Shown here one piece after another: positions 11,111 to 22,585 of a stretch of DNA of 64,000 nucleotides. Source of the DNA: Arion vulgaris (lineage: Eukaryota; Mollusca; Gastropoda; Stylommatophora; Arionidae). Position 1 is the stretch's first letter. Each line of letters begins with the position of its first letter. The notes under the pieces are model-generated. The model was not told where the DNA came from, ran no database searches, and saw only the letters and a list, made by a program, of their open reading frames with translations. The DNA is taken from the NCBI GenBank assembly GCA_020796225.1, contig CM036762.1, positions 11,295,633 to 11,359,632 on the forward strand. The letters are read 5' to 3'. The position numbers and the translations under genes are program-made.

Positions 11111-11569
11111 GTTTGATAATTGCTTTAAGTAACGTTAATGTTTCTACGTTTGATAACTTTTAGTGTTTGTGCTGTTGTTCAAAACAAATTCTGTATCTCG
11201 ATGTGATTAAAAAAAAACCCAACGTAATGACAATTGATATTTGACAAACATTGACAAATAATATTTTTATAATCTTAGTGAAAAAAGAAAATGTGAACAG
11301 TTTTGAATATTTCGGTACACTGCTAACAAAAGATAAAATAGGAGGAAGGAAATATATATATATATATGTCAAGATATACTTCTATTTTATTTGTTATTGA
11401 TGTCTTCATATACGTTACTTAGTTAGAGTTAGTACTGGTCAGTGGAATATATATTTCAGTTAATATTTAGATTTTTGTATTTATCAAACATAGCTTGTGC
11501 AATGTTTACTTCTTATCTGTTGTTGTTTGCTGCTTCTTATACTAATCTACTGACGTCAACTACACAAGA

Positions 11570-11784
11570 CAAATCTTGTTGGACACATGTTGCTGCCTGT
11601 GCCACAACTCATGAGCAATGAGACATTTTCTAGAGAAGACGTGAACTACGAGGAAGTTGATGGTCAAGTTACTGAACCAAAAGATGTAGACTACGAGGAG
11701 ACGATGAAGGAATTTGGCAGCATTTCTGAGGGACCAGACAACATGGCCGGAAATATTAGCAACAACGCTATTAAATCACTGATG
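11570..11784 (+). CDS. Giant-exon gene, exon 2
   Basis: The frame encodes an acidic segment with two related motifs, EDVNYEEVDGQ and KDVDYEETMKE, and ends SNNAIKSLM at a strong donor (ATG|GTAAGT, phase 0). Possible starts are the acceptor after 11569 (preceded by TACTAAT and a T-rich tract), the acceptor after 11622, or the in-frame ATG at 11587. The 3' boundary is firm because the next exon (14464) continues in phase 0. No known domain is seen. The gene-level role is unknown. Confidence 0.6.
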
Positions 11785-12039
11785 GTAAGTGAGAAAATAT
11801 ATTTAAAGATGTGTCTATCGTCTACTTTTATCTTATTAACTTTAACTTTTTGAAATCTCTTTACAGCGTCTGGCTAATATGTCCATTGAAAGTTTTATTA
11901 AAGTTGTAGGCGTTTTCTTAAGTTTGATAATTTGATCAGTTTGTATCCAATTAATCTTGTTTATTAGTATAACCGCTCGTTGTCAACATTTTCTCAACCT
12001 CAATATTTTTCTTTTCACGTCTATGTTCAAGAATTGAGT

Positions 12040-12850
12040 ACACCTCATCATCAAATAGCTTGTTCTGAGCAGAACTTTGTGACCATAACAGTAGTACATC
12101 ATTTTTCTTTTTCATAAGTCAGATAAGTCAGATGTTCCGCCTCTCCAGCCGCAATGCTTAAATCTTGTTACATCCTGAATCCAACTTTTGTGACCTTCAT
12201 CTTCTCGTTTTTTTTTTCCAAAATTCCTCCTTCTTTAATGGTCTTCTTAACCCTTCGTTCTCATTATATGTCCAAAATACTTCAATTTTCTCATTCTTAA
12301 TTGTAGCACTTGCCAGTTTTCTTTGATTTTGAATTTCTGCTGGATAGATCTATTTGATCTCTTGTATGTCCATGATATACCATGAAACCTTCTGTAACAC
12401 TTATATTTAAAAGCATATATATTTTTTTCCATTTCTTGTTACATGTCCATGCTTCACACCCATACGTTGCCGTTGCGAATATGCATGTTCTTATTTTTCT
12501 TATTTTAGTTTTTCTATTAGTACCATTCCTTACAGTTTTTAGTTGTTTACTTGTTGTGTAAGGTCATTTTTGTTCTTCTTTTAATTTTCTTCATCTCATT
12601 TCCATCTGTTGTTAGTATTAAACCGAGATATTCAATACTGTTCACTTTTCTATTTTCATTCCGATAATAAACATATCCTTTGCCATGTCCTTTACTATGC
12701 TGGTTTTATCCTTTGTCATTATTTTCTGTTTTGCCACATTAAGATACAGTAATGCTAAAACATATATCCAATAAATCTGTTATATTTAGTTGTAAGTTCT
12801 TTCTTTCTCATCCAAACCACAATTACATCTGATAACTGTCAATAAGTTTC
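12040..12850 (-). mobile_element. LINE family A, long reverse 3' fragment
   Basis: Read on the minus strand it holds an RT-thumb-like stretch (SIEYLGLILTTDGNEMKK) at about 12640-12560. The tail (KCYRRFHGISWTYKR) and the basic C-terminus follow, ending in the family 3' end near 12040-12080 (ATCATCAAATAGCTTGTTCT on plus). It sits in the intron between exons 2 and 3 of the giant-exon gene, antisense to it. Heavily mutated. Confidence 0.65.
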
Positions 12851-13337
12851 ATTTCTTTCTTTTTGTGTATGCCCCGATGACATATAATAAAACATGATGT
12901 TTATTGATTGATAGGCGGACAAATACAGCTTTTTAAAAAATAACTTTCCCAAAACAATGTACAATAAATTATTACAAAAACATACAGCTATCGTTTATGT
13001 ATGTTATTTGCAGTAACATAAATTTAATCAGAGCTACATATAATTAAACAGAGCATTTATAGATTGCTGGTTACACAATTAAACAATCGCTTGATGTCTA
13101 GCCTCTAGCCATGTTCGACAAACTAGACTATCTGTGAGAGACTTAAATACGAATTTATTGATATGTTTGTCTATATTCTAATCAAGAAAAGAAATATTGA
13201 CAAAAGAAATACTGGCAAATAGATGAAGTTAAAACAACTACAATTCATTCAGAATGTTAGTAGTAAGTTAAATGAAGATAAATACATAAATAGAGAAATA
13301 AATGATGTACCTGCATATTATGTTCTGGGGCAGTGCG

Positions 13338-13510
13338 GTAGAACACGGTGCTCACGGGTGACATGTCTGCCATGTAATACGTAGAACACGGTGCTCACGG
13401 GTGACATGTCTGCCATGTAATACGTAGAACACGGTGCTCACGGGTGACATGTCTGCCATGTAATACGTAGAACACGGTGCTCACGGGTGACATGTCTGCC
13501 ATGTAATACA
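13338..13510. repeat. 43-bp minisatellite, four identical units
   Basis: The unit begins GTAGAACACGGTGCTCACGG and ends CCATGTAATAC. The four units are essentially identical, so the expansion is recent or well homogenised. It lies in intron 2 of the giant-exon gene. A (TAT)n run follows at 13722-13745. Confidence 0.9.
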
Positions 13511-14034
13511 TTCCTTGCGTTCTACATGTATTTTATCACCGGCTTTAACGATAATCAAAATTTCAAGAAAAAATTGTATCCCTGAGTAACATTATATTCC
13601 GATTAAGCACATCCGTGTAAACACAATATAAAAATAAATAAATCAAACGTTTAGTCAGGATTATTTAAGTTTTCATTATTATTTTAAACAAAATTGAAGG
13701 TTACAATTATTATAACTTCATTAATATTATTATTATTATTATTACTGCGATTGCTACACGCCACCTGTGCATTCACAGTTGTTAGTCAGATGCTCAATAA
13801 TATATAAAAACGTTAGACTGGGGTAACAAAAACACTCTATAACAACTTCGAACATAGAACTCTCTATAGTTGCAGCTCCGACTTGATACTAGAACCGACG
13901 TGTTAGTTGCTGCGACCAGTTGTACTCATTGTAACTAGTGAACGTTTCTTTCTATTATATGATTTAGCATTAAAGGGTACAGTCTAGAGAAACAAACTGT
14001 GGTACAGCCTCCTGGACATGGAGATTTATCTGAA

Positions 14035-14265
14035 TATATCTAAAAGGAGCCTAAAGCCGAAGGATCGACATCACTGCATATTGGGTTGTGCTCAGCAGAA
14101 ATAGCACGCTAAATGTCGAGAGTATTGCATAAAGCACCAGCTTCGTAGCTCCATAAACAGTTCCAGAGGTCTTTAAAAATGCATTTGTGAACAGAACGGC
14201 GCTCGAACCAACGATCTCCGAAACACACAAGGCAGCGGCTTACAGCTTAATCACAGCGCCCCACG
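14035..14265 (-). mobile_element. SINE family S2, reverse copy
   Basis: Matches the copy at 19003-19245 across the body (TTGCATAAAGCACCAGCTTC, CAGCTTAATCACAGCGCC). It is more diverged than the copy at 53634. Confidence 0.6.
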
Positions 14266-14463
14266 ATCTGAAGATATAACGCGAACAAGGGTATTAGAGT
14301 AGTAGAACAATATAGCTCTCTATGGTAACTTATGGTATACACCGCTATCTTATCAGAACACAGTTAAATACTCTATATCTGGATTCTGAACAAATTGAAC
14401 AAAATTAAAATAATATTCTGCCCCCAAAATGTAATGTAGTATAGTGTGCTTTCTTATCTTCAG

Positions 14464-14531
14464 TTTTCAGCCAATGACATTGGAGAGGAGGATATTTTAT
14501 TAGAGGAAACAATTTATTATGACACCGGAAG
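14464..14531 (+). CDS. Giant-exon gene, exon 3
   Basis: This 68-nt exon has an acceptor (TTATCTTCAG|TTTTC) and donor (GGAAG|GTAAAT). It encodes FSANDIGEEDILLEETIYYD and then TG. It enters in phase 0, matching exon 2, and leaves in phase 2. The split AGG codon completed by exon 4 is an arginine. That phase agreement on both sides is the main support. Acidic; no domain recognised. Confidence 0.7.
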
Positions 14532-14735
14532 GTAAATATGATCTTCATTTTTTATGTATACCGTGTAAAATTTCAGACAACGAACTTTATATTAAAAAAA
14601 TTATCATTTTGTAGTAAGGATTGATGTAGGTCAGCATTTTCGAACGTGGCACATGTGTTATATATTCCTGGCGATCTACTGTACTCCACCGGCTAGTAAT
14701 ATAAGTGACATATTATATAGTAACGTATACTGGTA

Positions 14736-16922
14736 TAGTCTGTCCATTAATTCGTGAGCACGTTTGAAATTGATTTTCTCGAAAACTACCTGTTGGATCT
14801 CAGTGATTTTTTTCAAGCAGCCTTAGAATATCCATGACGCTAGAGAAATATTTTTTTCCAAGAAAATTTGATGTAGTTTGAAATATTTCTTCTTCAGGTT
14901 ATATTAAAATCAACCTCACCGGATTGTACACAATAGTAACAGATCTACGGTACACAGAAGCGTTGTTCTAAAAATACATTATGGTAACAATGAAATATCG
15001 TGAGTATACAACAATTTCACGAAATCCCGTGCACCGAACCCAGTCGACTTTGAAAGCGGAAAGCATATGACGTTATAATTGGGATACCGTTGTATAGTTA
15101 TAGGCGTATCTCGCTATTTGTATGAAGCTATTGTATCATATTTGTTGGCTTATCAAAACTGACATTGATATCACATTCATAATGAGTCTGAAGTGCACAT
15201 TTATAACAATGCAGAAGGTTACAGTTTTACTATACCAACACTTCCGTAGGGAATCTAAGAGAGGTCATCTATATTGCGATATTCATAACCCTGAGAAACG
15301 AACGCAACTGGCGCTTGGTCTGAATAGATAATCCTTTTCCCGATGGATTCAACAGGACACAAAGTGCACTAATGTCAAGCAAGGACGGAAAAGAACAATT
15401 GACGACTTTGACATAGATGTCATAAGACGGGAGCTCTTGAAAATGTTTGCGACAAATCAACTTGTTACTCTCAGGAAACTGAAATTAAAACTGCAATCAG
15501 ATTGCAGCATAGACATTTCCAAAAGTACTCTATGAAAAATTGTAAGAGCCGCCGGCTTCACCTTCAGAAAAGCTATAGGCGGCAGGAATATTATTTGTGA
15601 AAAGCCACATTTAATTGCTACCCGAAGTAAATACCTGAGACAGATCCGTGAGCGGCGGAGGCAAGGCTATGATATTGTATATTTGGACGAATCCTGGGTC
15701 AATGCTCACCACACCAATGCTAAAGAATGGCAATCAGTAGACGGTGAACAGAAAGAAAAATACCAAGCACAAAGGCCAGCGTATTATACTAACACATGCA
15801 GGAAGTAGTGAAGAAGGTCTTGTCCATGACGCTGGACTTATTTTCCAATCAAAAGTACCGACGGTAGGGACTACCACACAGAAATGAATGGACATATTTT
15901 CAGGCACTGGATGGAGAAAGATCTACTTTCAATTCTAAACAGACCATCATGCTTGGTAATGGATAATGCATCCTATCACAACGCAGTATCAGCGGAAGAC
16001 AAAGTACCAACTGCATCAAATACAAAAGATCAAATTAGGACTTGGCTTGCTAAGGAAAATGTCAGCTTTGATGATACATATTTGAAACCCGAGTTGTTGC
16101 ACCTGGTGAGGATGACAAATAAGACAAAGGTGTTTCATATTGACAAAATCATTGCGGAATACGGCCACACGTCTTTGCGACTACCTCCATATCATGCTCC
16201 CCTCAATCCGATAGAGCTTGACTGGGCTAAAGTAAAAGGGCAAGTTGCCGAACAGAACAGGACGTTTAAAATGTGTGATGTTGAAGTTCTGACACGTGAG
16301 TCCTTCTCAATGATAGACATGCAGTTCTGGAAGAAGTGTGTTGAACATGTGCTCCGAGAGGAAGACGAGTACTGGCACCGAGATGGATTACAATTTGTTC
16401 AGCCAGTAACAATTATCAACCTCATGGAATCGTCAGATTCGGGATGATACAAATCATATTTTGATTACAGACTGAGAAATAGCAACGTATACATTTCCAT
16501 ATCCAAATGCGTCTACCATCATACAATTTGTGGTGAAGTTAAGACACCCTGGGATCTAATGGTGACCGAAGGGAGGACTAACTGTTGCATATTGTATCCA
16601 AGTTCACGATTGCACATAAAGGGCAACACACTTAATTACTTGACCTATCAAGTTAATATGGAGATACACCTATGAATAGAATTGACATGGACAAATTCTA
16701 GGGATACTGTAAAATCTAAAATTTGAGCTCCCGTATTTGCAATTGTCATAAAGATCAAAGGAATTCGCCGATGTGCAAAATCCGTAGCATCTATGGACTA
16801 CTGGTTAGCTTTATTTTAGCGTCATGGATATTCTAAGGCTGCATGCAAAAATCACTGAGATCCAACAGGTAGTTTTCGAGAAAATCAATTTCAAACGTGC
16901 TCACGAATTAATGGACAGACTA
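14736..16922. mobile_element. Full-length IS630/Tc1/mariner-type DNA transposon
   Basis: The element is 2,187 bp. The left terminal inverted repeat spans 14736-14842 and the right one 16817-16922. Both begin TAGTCTGTCCATTAATTCGT and are nearly identical over 106-107 bp. A TA dinucleotide lies directly outside each end (14734-14735 and 16923-16924), the target duplication typical of this superfamily. A broken transposase reads left to right inside. It sits in the intron between exons 3 and 4 of the giant-exon gene. The near-identical ends mean it is not very old, yet the transposase has a stop and two frame changes. Confidence 0.92.
15401..16447 (+). pseudogene. IS630/Tc1-type transposase, inactivated
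   Basis: The frame holds the DDE triad of the superfamily: D in VYLDESW (about 15688), D in LVMDNASYHN (about 15960) and E in HAPLNPIELDWAKVKG (about 16210). A TGA interrupts it at 15533. Around 15770-15870 the frame slips: QRIILTHAGSSEEGLVHDAG is readable only one frame over, flanked by a TAG-TGA pair in the main frame. The part from 15884 to 16447 is still open (187 residues). The N-terminal DNA-binding part upstream (15122-15400) is also degraded. The enzyme would cut and join the element ends; this copy cannot encode it intact. Confidence 0.88.
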
Positions 16923-16959
16923 TAATACGAGTACAACATTAATTCAAATACAAATACAA

Positions 16960-17500
16960 ACACCAGTGAAAGTAACAACCTTGGGGAACTTTTAAACGAA
17001 TTTCTTTTTACTGACGATCAGGCAGTCATATCAACAATAGAGGAACAGCTACACAATATATTAACAGACTTCAGTTAACATGCACTTAATACAATATAAG
17101 AATAAATATCGACAAAACCGAAGTAATGACATTCGCTAGAGAGGAAAACTACCAATATCTCCATCGACATACAACCATTAAAACAAATCAAGAATTTTAC
17201 ATACATAGGGAGCATTTTTTCAGCAAACAGTAGAATAGCTAACGAAATCCAACATAGATGCAACAAAGCAAATCAAATAATAGAACAAATAGCGTCAATT
17301 TTAAGATGCAAACATGTCATCAGGAACACAAAAAGAGCACTATTCAACACAATCTTTCTTCCCACATTATGCTACCAGTGCCAAACCTGGACACTGACAA
17401 CAAATTATAGAAGAAAACTAATCACGACAGAGATGAAGTGTCTATGCAGAATACTGGGGGATAACAATAGGAAACCGGTTTAGAAATGTCGAAATCAAGA
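16960..17500 (+). mobile_element. LINE family F-like, reverse transcriptase fragment
   Basis: Broken frames read LLNEFLFTDDQAVISTIEEQ (the YADD-type active site region, here TDD), KNFTYIGSIFSANSRIANEI and a thumb segment with LFNTIFLPTLCYQCQTWTL. Several stops and shifts are present. It abuts the right end of the DNA transposon. Confidence 0.65.
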
Positions 17501-17549
17501 AAAAAAATGGGTACAACACCAGTACTGTACTTCATCAAGAAAGTTAATG

Positions 17550-17690
17550 TGGATTTTTATGAACGGTAAAAATAGACCCACCGTTTAAAGCAATGGCAAA
17601 CTACTGGGCGTATAAGTGGTGCCTATAAACATAAGTGACACATTTACTGTGGTTGATGGCTACGTCCTGTAAAGGATATGCCACGATTGC
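17550..17690 (+). mobile_element. SINE family S1, 3' part
   Basis: It begins at GGATTTTTATGAACGGTAAA and keeps the body through GTCCTGTAAAGGATATGCCA. The tRNA-like head is missing (5' truncation). Confidence 0.7.
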
Positions 17691-17744
17691 TTTTTTCAGT
17701 CCTTAGTTGGTTGTCTTGATCTTCATCATAGATTATAGCATATC

Positions 17745-17825
17745 AATTAGGAGAGAGATCAACTTTGAAGGACTGTTAGGTTCACAAAGTTCTGCACAGG
17801 AAAAGCTACTTGATGATCATATCAA
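17745..17825 (+). mobile_element. LINE family A, 3' end stub
   Basis: GTTCACAAAGTTCTGCACAG followed by CTACTTGATGATCAT matches the family A 3' end. Only the terminal segment is present. Confidence 0.5.
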
Positions 17826-17880
17826 TTATAATTTTCTATGAATATTATGCTAAGTGCAGGCAGTTTATGTTCCGATATTT

Positions 17881-18052
17881 CTGGTCTCAGTTCATTGTGT
17901 ATTCTCTTTTATTAAGTCATGAAAATGACCATTCTTCTGGTCTCAGCTCATTGTGTATTCTCTTTTATTAAGTCATGAAAATGACCATTCTTCTGGTCTC
18001 AGCTCATTGTGTATTCTCTTTTATTTAGCCATGAAAATGACCATTCTTCTGT
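17881..18052. repeat. 56-bp minisatellite, three units
   Basis: CTGGTCTCAG occurs at 17881, 17937 and 17993, giving a period of 56 bp. The units are nearly identical. Confidence 0.9.
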
Positions 18053-18468
18053 GCAATTTCTTATCATCAGACATAAGAATAATCGTAATACTGTTTCCAC
18101 ATTAGAAGCAATTATATGCATCTTATCTTAGCGATGGTGGAGTTGTTACTCATCGATACAAAAGGTACGAGATTCTATTGGTATTCCTATTGTACGCTGT
18201 TGCCAGGAGGATCAATGACGGAGAATTTGAAACGGAAATTCCAAATAGTTGAAAAAGTAGAATTTCCAACAACAAAATCTGACAATTTTTGAGGCCTCCA
18301 CGGATTGTGAAACTCCAAGCAGTAGATTGACAAGTCCATTCCCAAATCCGATCATGATAACAGTGTTAATTTCATTCATTTTTTTTTCTGAAAAATTATG
18401 TGTAAATTAACGCAAATATGAAAAAAAAACCAATAACATAAATAATGAAAACTGTTTATGTGTTACAG
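18053..18468. other. Intronic sequence, nothing recognised
   Basis: This is the 3' part of the intron before exon 4 of the giant-exon gene. AT-rich, with a poly-T/poly-A patch near 18380-18430. No element recognised. Confidence 0.4.
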
Positions 18469-18898
18469 GCAGTGGATACTGATAGAAGAAAATCACAGCG
18501 AATATATAATTAGATATGATGAATTTATGAACAAAACACAGAATAACAAATATCTGAGAAATGCTCAAGAGAATGAGAAAGACAATAGAAAACAGAAGGA
18601 TGAGGACAGTAAGTCCAAGAAGAGAAAGAACAGTAAGAAAAATTCGGTTATTCCTGGCAGAGAAGAAAGTACTCAAGGAACATCGCAAAGACGATTGAAG
18701 AAAGGAGGAGAATTTTCAAGCCATTTATTAAAAGATGGTGTCAGTGATAGAGTTGGTCAAAAGAATGATGAGAGAGATGGTGAAAACTGCTGCCATGGGC
18801 GACGCCGAGATGTAGGCAAGGTTGTCAGAGGAGAGATGATGATGACAAATGCTAACAATGCAACTGATCTACAGACGGAAAACTTGAATATCAGTCCC
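18469..18898 (+). CDS. Giant-exon gene, exon 4 (lysine-rich)
   Basis: The exon opens after TGTGTTACAG and completes the arginine codon begun in exon 3. It encodes about 143 hydrophilic residues, including a basic patch (KSKKRKNSKKN) that resembles a nuclear localisation signal, and ends NLNISP. Two donors lie side by side: CCC|GTGAGT at 18898/18899 (phase 0) and AGTAG|GTAAGT at 18906/18907 (phase 2). Only the first is in phase with the giant exon at 24040, so it is chosen here. The alternative would shift frame unless another exon intervenes. No known domain. Confidence 0.7.
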
Positions 18899-19002
18899 GT
18901 GAGTAGGTAAGTGACAACTAGTGGGGGTTTACATATCAACTTAAATGGGGCGTAAATAACTGATAGAAGTGAGTAAAACATTGATGTGATTTAAAGGGTT
19001 TT

Positions 19003-19245
19003 AAGGGTTTTAAAGTCGAAGGATTGACTTCATTGCACCGGGTTTTACCCCATATGGCTCAGTCCCTATCCGCAGAGCCCCCTGCCGAGATTACTGCACA
19101 AAGCACGAACTCCGTAGCTCCGGCAACAATCCTATGGAAATCTGGAAAAACTGCACTCGTGAACAGAAGGCCACGGTCCGGATTCGAACCCACGACCCTC
19201 GACTCGCAAGGCAAAGGGCTTAACAACTCAGCCACAGAGACCCCA
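19003..19245 (-). mobile_element. SINE family S2, reverse copy, well preserved
   Basis: The reverse complement has a tRNA-like head: A box in TGGCTGAGTTGTTAAGCCC and B box in GGGTTCGAATCCGG. The body ends near the TTTAAAACCC motif at 19000-19015. It is the mirror of 53634-53878. Confidence 0.8.
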
Positions 19246-19381
19246 AATGATGTAAATATCAATAAAATAAGGAGCAAAACTTTATGTTGTAAACATGAAC
19301 TACAGAACGATGATTAAGAACATGATATAGAGAATAACAGCTTTAAGATGGTGAGTTAGAAGATATACTGTGAATAGCACA

Positions 19382-19640
19382 ACTTGAGGAAGATGAGTAA
19401 GAACATAATGTTGTGAATAACAACATGAGAAAGATGAGTAAGAACATAATGTTGTGAATAACAACATGAGAAAGATGAGTAAGAACATAATGTTGTGAAT
19501 AACAACATGAGAAAGATGAGTAAGAACATAATGTTGTGAATAACAACATGAGAAAGATGAGTAAGAACATAATGTTGTGAATAGCAACTTGAGGAAGGTG
19601 AGTAAGAAAATGATGTTGCGAATAACAACATGAAGAAAGT
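19382..19640. repeat. 41-bp minisatellite, about six units
   Basis: GAACATAATGTTGTGAATAA recurs at 19401, 19442 and on, with a period of 41 bp and decaying edge units to 19640 or a little beyond. Long minus-strand open frames here are by-products of the repeat. Confidence 0.9.
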
Positions 19641-19759
19641 AAGCACTCGATGTGATGAATATCAACTTGATGAAGATGATTAATAAGCTGAGGTAATAAA
19701 TAACATATTGACGAAGGTGAGTACAAATATGAAGTACAGATAGCAACGTGAATGAGGTT

Positions 19760-20700
19760 TGTAAGATAAAAGAAATGGCAACTAATATACATTGAACTTA
19801 CATATTGAAACATGATGTGAACAAAACCTGGTTTTGATGTTAATCACATGGTGTTTGTAATTTTTATTTTACCGAAGATGATTTCCAGTGGGAGGGTGGG
19901 AGGGAGGAAGGGGGAATGCTCTCTGTAGCTAGGATTTATGGTTCTCTCCACCACAGCCAATTCTAATATTGGGCCGCATAACTGAACTAGGAAACCCAGA
20001 TCTAGTTTCTGTTGGGGGTGCTGGAATTTATATATGTTTAATAGAACACTGAAAGCTTTTTTGCAATTTTACTAAATTCTAACAGTCTCTGGTTATTTAT
20101 TGATGACAAATATTCATAATACTGATATTCCTTATAGTTAAACTTAACTTGTTACATAATATAACCTTAATTTAGCATGTTGTATTAATTTTAAAAGGAA
20201 TTCGTTTATATACAACAATACTGGAGTGCGAGGTCACGTGACCGGTTGTGGTCTGATTTCCCATAATATTTCCTGAGTCTGCCGGCCGTATAAGTTTATA
20301 GTCGGCTGTGTCTCCACTTGTTCTAAAAGTACTTGTTTTATTTCCCACGTGGGACGATCGGATGACTTTTCTGGAGATCCATGATCTTAACGTTGACATA
20401 GACTTCCTAGTCCTATCGGAGATGGACAATAAAACCTAGAACGCGTGTTCGTGATGATCAGTTTAAAGAGCCACTGACACTGGTAGATCAATAAGAGTAT
20501 TCTGGAAAACCAATTCTCAGACACAAATCTTTAATTACAATAAGAGATTAAATTCCTACAAATATTTCACTTTCTTCATGATCACATCAGTGATCATCAT
20601 TATGTGATAAGCAGCTCGTGGACTGATGTTGATGAGATCTTCCTGCTGAAGAAAACCATCCAACTATACATGGTTAATTAACGAAGTGCAAAAAAACATT
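19760..20700. other. No gene recognised
   Basis: This holds short open frames only (for example 20172-20429 minus) and a patch of more GC-rich sequence at 20215-20400 that may be decayed TE. Nothing can be supported. Confidence 0.35.
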
Positions 20701-20704
20701 TATC

Positions 20705-20945
20705 TTAATACATATGCACATATAAATACGTGCATACATACATACATACATAAATACATACATACACATATATTTGCACACATACACATACATACATACA
20801 TACGTACATACATATATACATACGTACATACATACATATATACATTCATACATACATACATACATATATACATACGTAAACATACACACACACACACACA
20901 CATACATACATACATACATACACACATACATACATACATATATCT
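20705..20945. repeat. (CATA)n microsatellite, compound
   Basis: About 240 bp of CATA/CACA tetranucleotides with a pure (AC)n run near 20884-20903. Open in several frames on both strands for that reason only. Confidence 0.95.
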
Positions 20946-20954
20946 GGTCGGGAC

Positions 20955-21290
20955 ATGTATGCAGAGATGAATAGACCAAACTCCAAGGACAATATAAATC
21001 TGCTACAAAGAAAAGATCAAAGCACTATCTTTCAGTTAAGAACAGGACATGTTGGACTGAATTACCACCTACACAGAATAAACCCCACACACCTACCACA
21101 CTGTAGAAAGTGCAGTCACTCATGTGAGACAGTACAGCATATCTTGCTTGAATGTCCTGGACTACATAAAGCTAGACAAGAACTCCTCCCACCACACTCA
21201 TCTGTTCATAATACCCTTTACACTAGTCTTCCACAATTACAGAACACATGCAGATTCTACAAACTGGCATTGGCTGCCCAAGAGTAAAAA
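20955..21290 (+). mobile_element. LINE family E, C-terminal coding fragment
   Basis: A 110-residue open frame reads QRKDQSTIFQLRTGHVGLNY and then HCRKCSHSCETVQHILLECP, the cysteine/histidine-bearing tail found after RNase H in several LINE clades. It is flanked on both sides by microsatellites; the downstream one may be its tail. Related fragments are at 36416-37190 and 58365-58690. Confidence 0.8.
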
Positions 21291-21324
21291 ACACACAGCG
21301 ATGCCTAGAAGAAGAAGAAGAATA

Positions 21325-21388
21325 TACATACACAAAAACACACACACCCACACATACATACATACATAAATATATACATAAATACATA

Positions 21389-21436
<48 letters not shown>

Positions 21437-21500
21437 TACATGCGCACATACATACATACATGTATACACACATAAAGGCACATATATATATACACACATG
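21325..21500. repeat. (CATA)n / (TA)n compound microsatellite
   Basis: Tetranucleotide CATA runs surround about 30 bp of (TA)n at 21393-21425. Confidence 0.95.
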
Positions 21501-21984
21501 CACACGTACTGATGATCTATCGATGAATAAATAAATCAAGCAATACACATAAATCGATCAAAATCGAACACCTGTTTTAGGAATCATTCAAGCAATCAGT
21601 CAAATGTATTAATTTTTGAATAGACCAACTGCTCAATCAAATCCACATACAAATCAATGGAGAAAAATCGTTTGATCAGTTAGAAAGTCTTCTTTAAATT
21701 ACATCCCTCGTCTACAGCTATAGTTTAAGTTCACAAGAGCGCAAGTTCTCCTCGACACGATCCTCGGTCCCTGATAAGCTGAAGAATAGCACCACCACTA
21801 GCCTGAGTTCAATTCAAGCCACGTGTTCAGTATGCTGGAGAACAGTGGAGATTGAAGACTCAGAGGAACGTTATTATAAACAGAATAGGCAAGAAATATT
21901 GACACCAGAAGATCACATTGAAAGGGTAGTCAAAATTGATCTAAGACGGATATAGAAATTAAACCTTACCATTATGCTCACTAT

Positions 21985-22395
21985 CATCAACTAGTTTGTC
22001 TTGAGCAGAACTTTGCCACCCTAACAGTCCTTCCGAATTTCTCTTTCTCGTAGACCAGATATCTCGCTTCTGCAATCGTTATGCTCAAACCATTAGTTAC
22101 TTCCTGAATCCATCTTCTCCGTGGTCTTCCTCTTTCCCGGGATGAATCCTTCCATGATTGTTTTCTCCAATTCTTCGTGTCTCTTCATATGTCCAAAATA
22201 CTTCACTTATCTCATTCTTATTTATAACATCAGCCAGTTTTCTTTGATTTTGAGTTCTTTCTGGATAGATTTATTTGTTCTCTTCTCTGTCCATGATATA
22301 CGCATGACTCTTCTGTAAAACTTATATTCAAAAGCACATATATGTTTTTTCACTGCCTTTTTAAATGTCCAGGCTTCACACATATACGCCCTCAT
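21985..22395 (-). mobile_element. LINE family A, reverse 3' fragment
   Basis: The plus strand reads TGTCTTGAGCAGAACTTTGC at the 3' end, then the complement of the basic tail and of the RRVMRISWTE block near 22280-22320. It parallels 12040-12480 over its whole length. Confidence 0.7.
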
Positions 22396-22585
22396 TCCAT
22401 GAACACTTAAAGCTTTTATTTAAATATTATTTATGCTTAATAACTGATGATATTTTCAAAGATTGTGTAAAAATATAGATTGATCATGAAAATAAATGAG
22501 TATTGTGAGTTGCAGGTGTGGAGGAATTATTCAAAGTTGGTGAAATAGAGAATGTGATTATATATTCATTATGTTTTTTCTACTT

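Noticed and set aside
19300..19813. Minus-strand frames of 96-156 residues
   Set aside because: They are repeats of one motif from the 41-bp minisatellite in shifting frames.
20686..20979. Frames of about 100 residues on both strands
   Set aside because: They are translations of a (CATA)n microsatellite.
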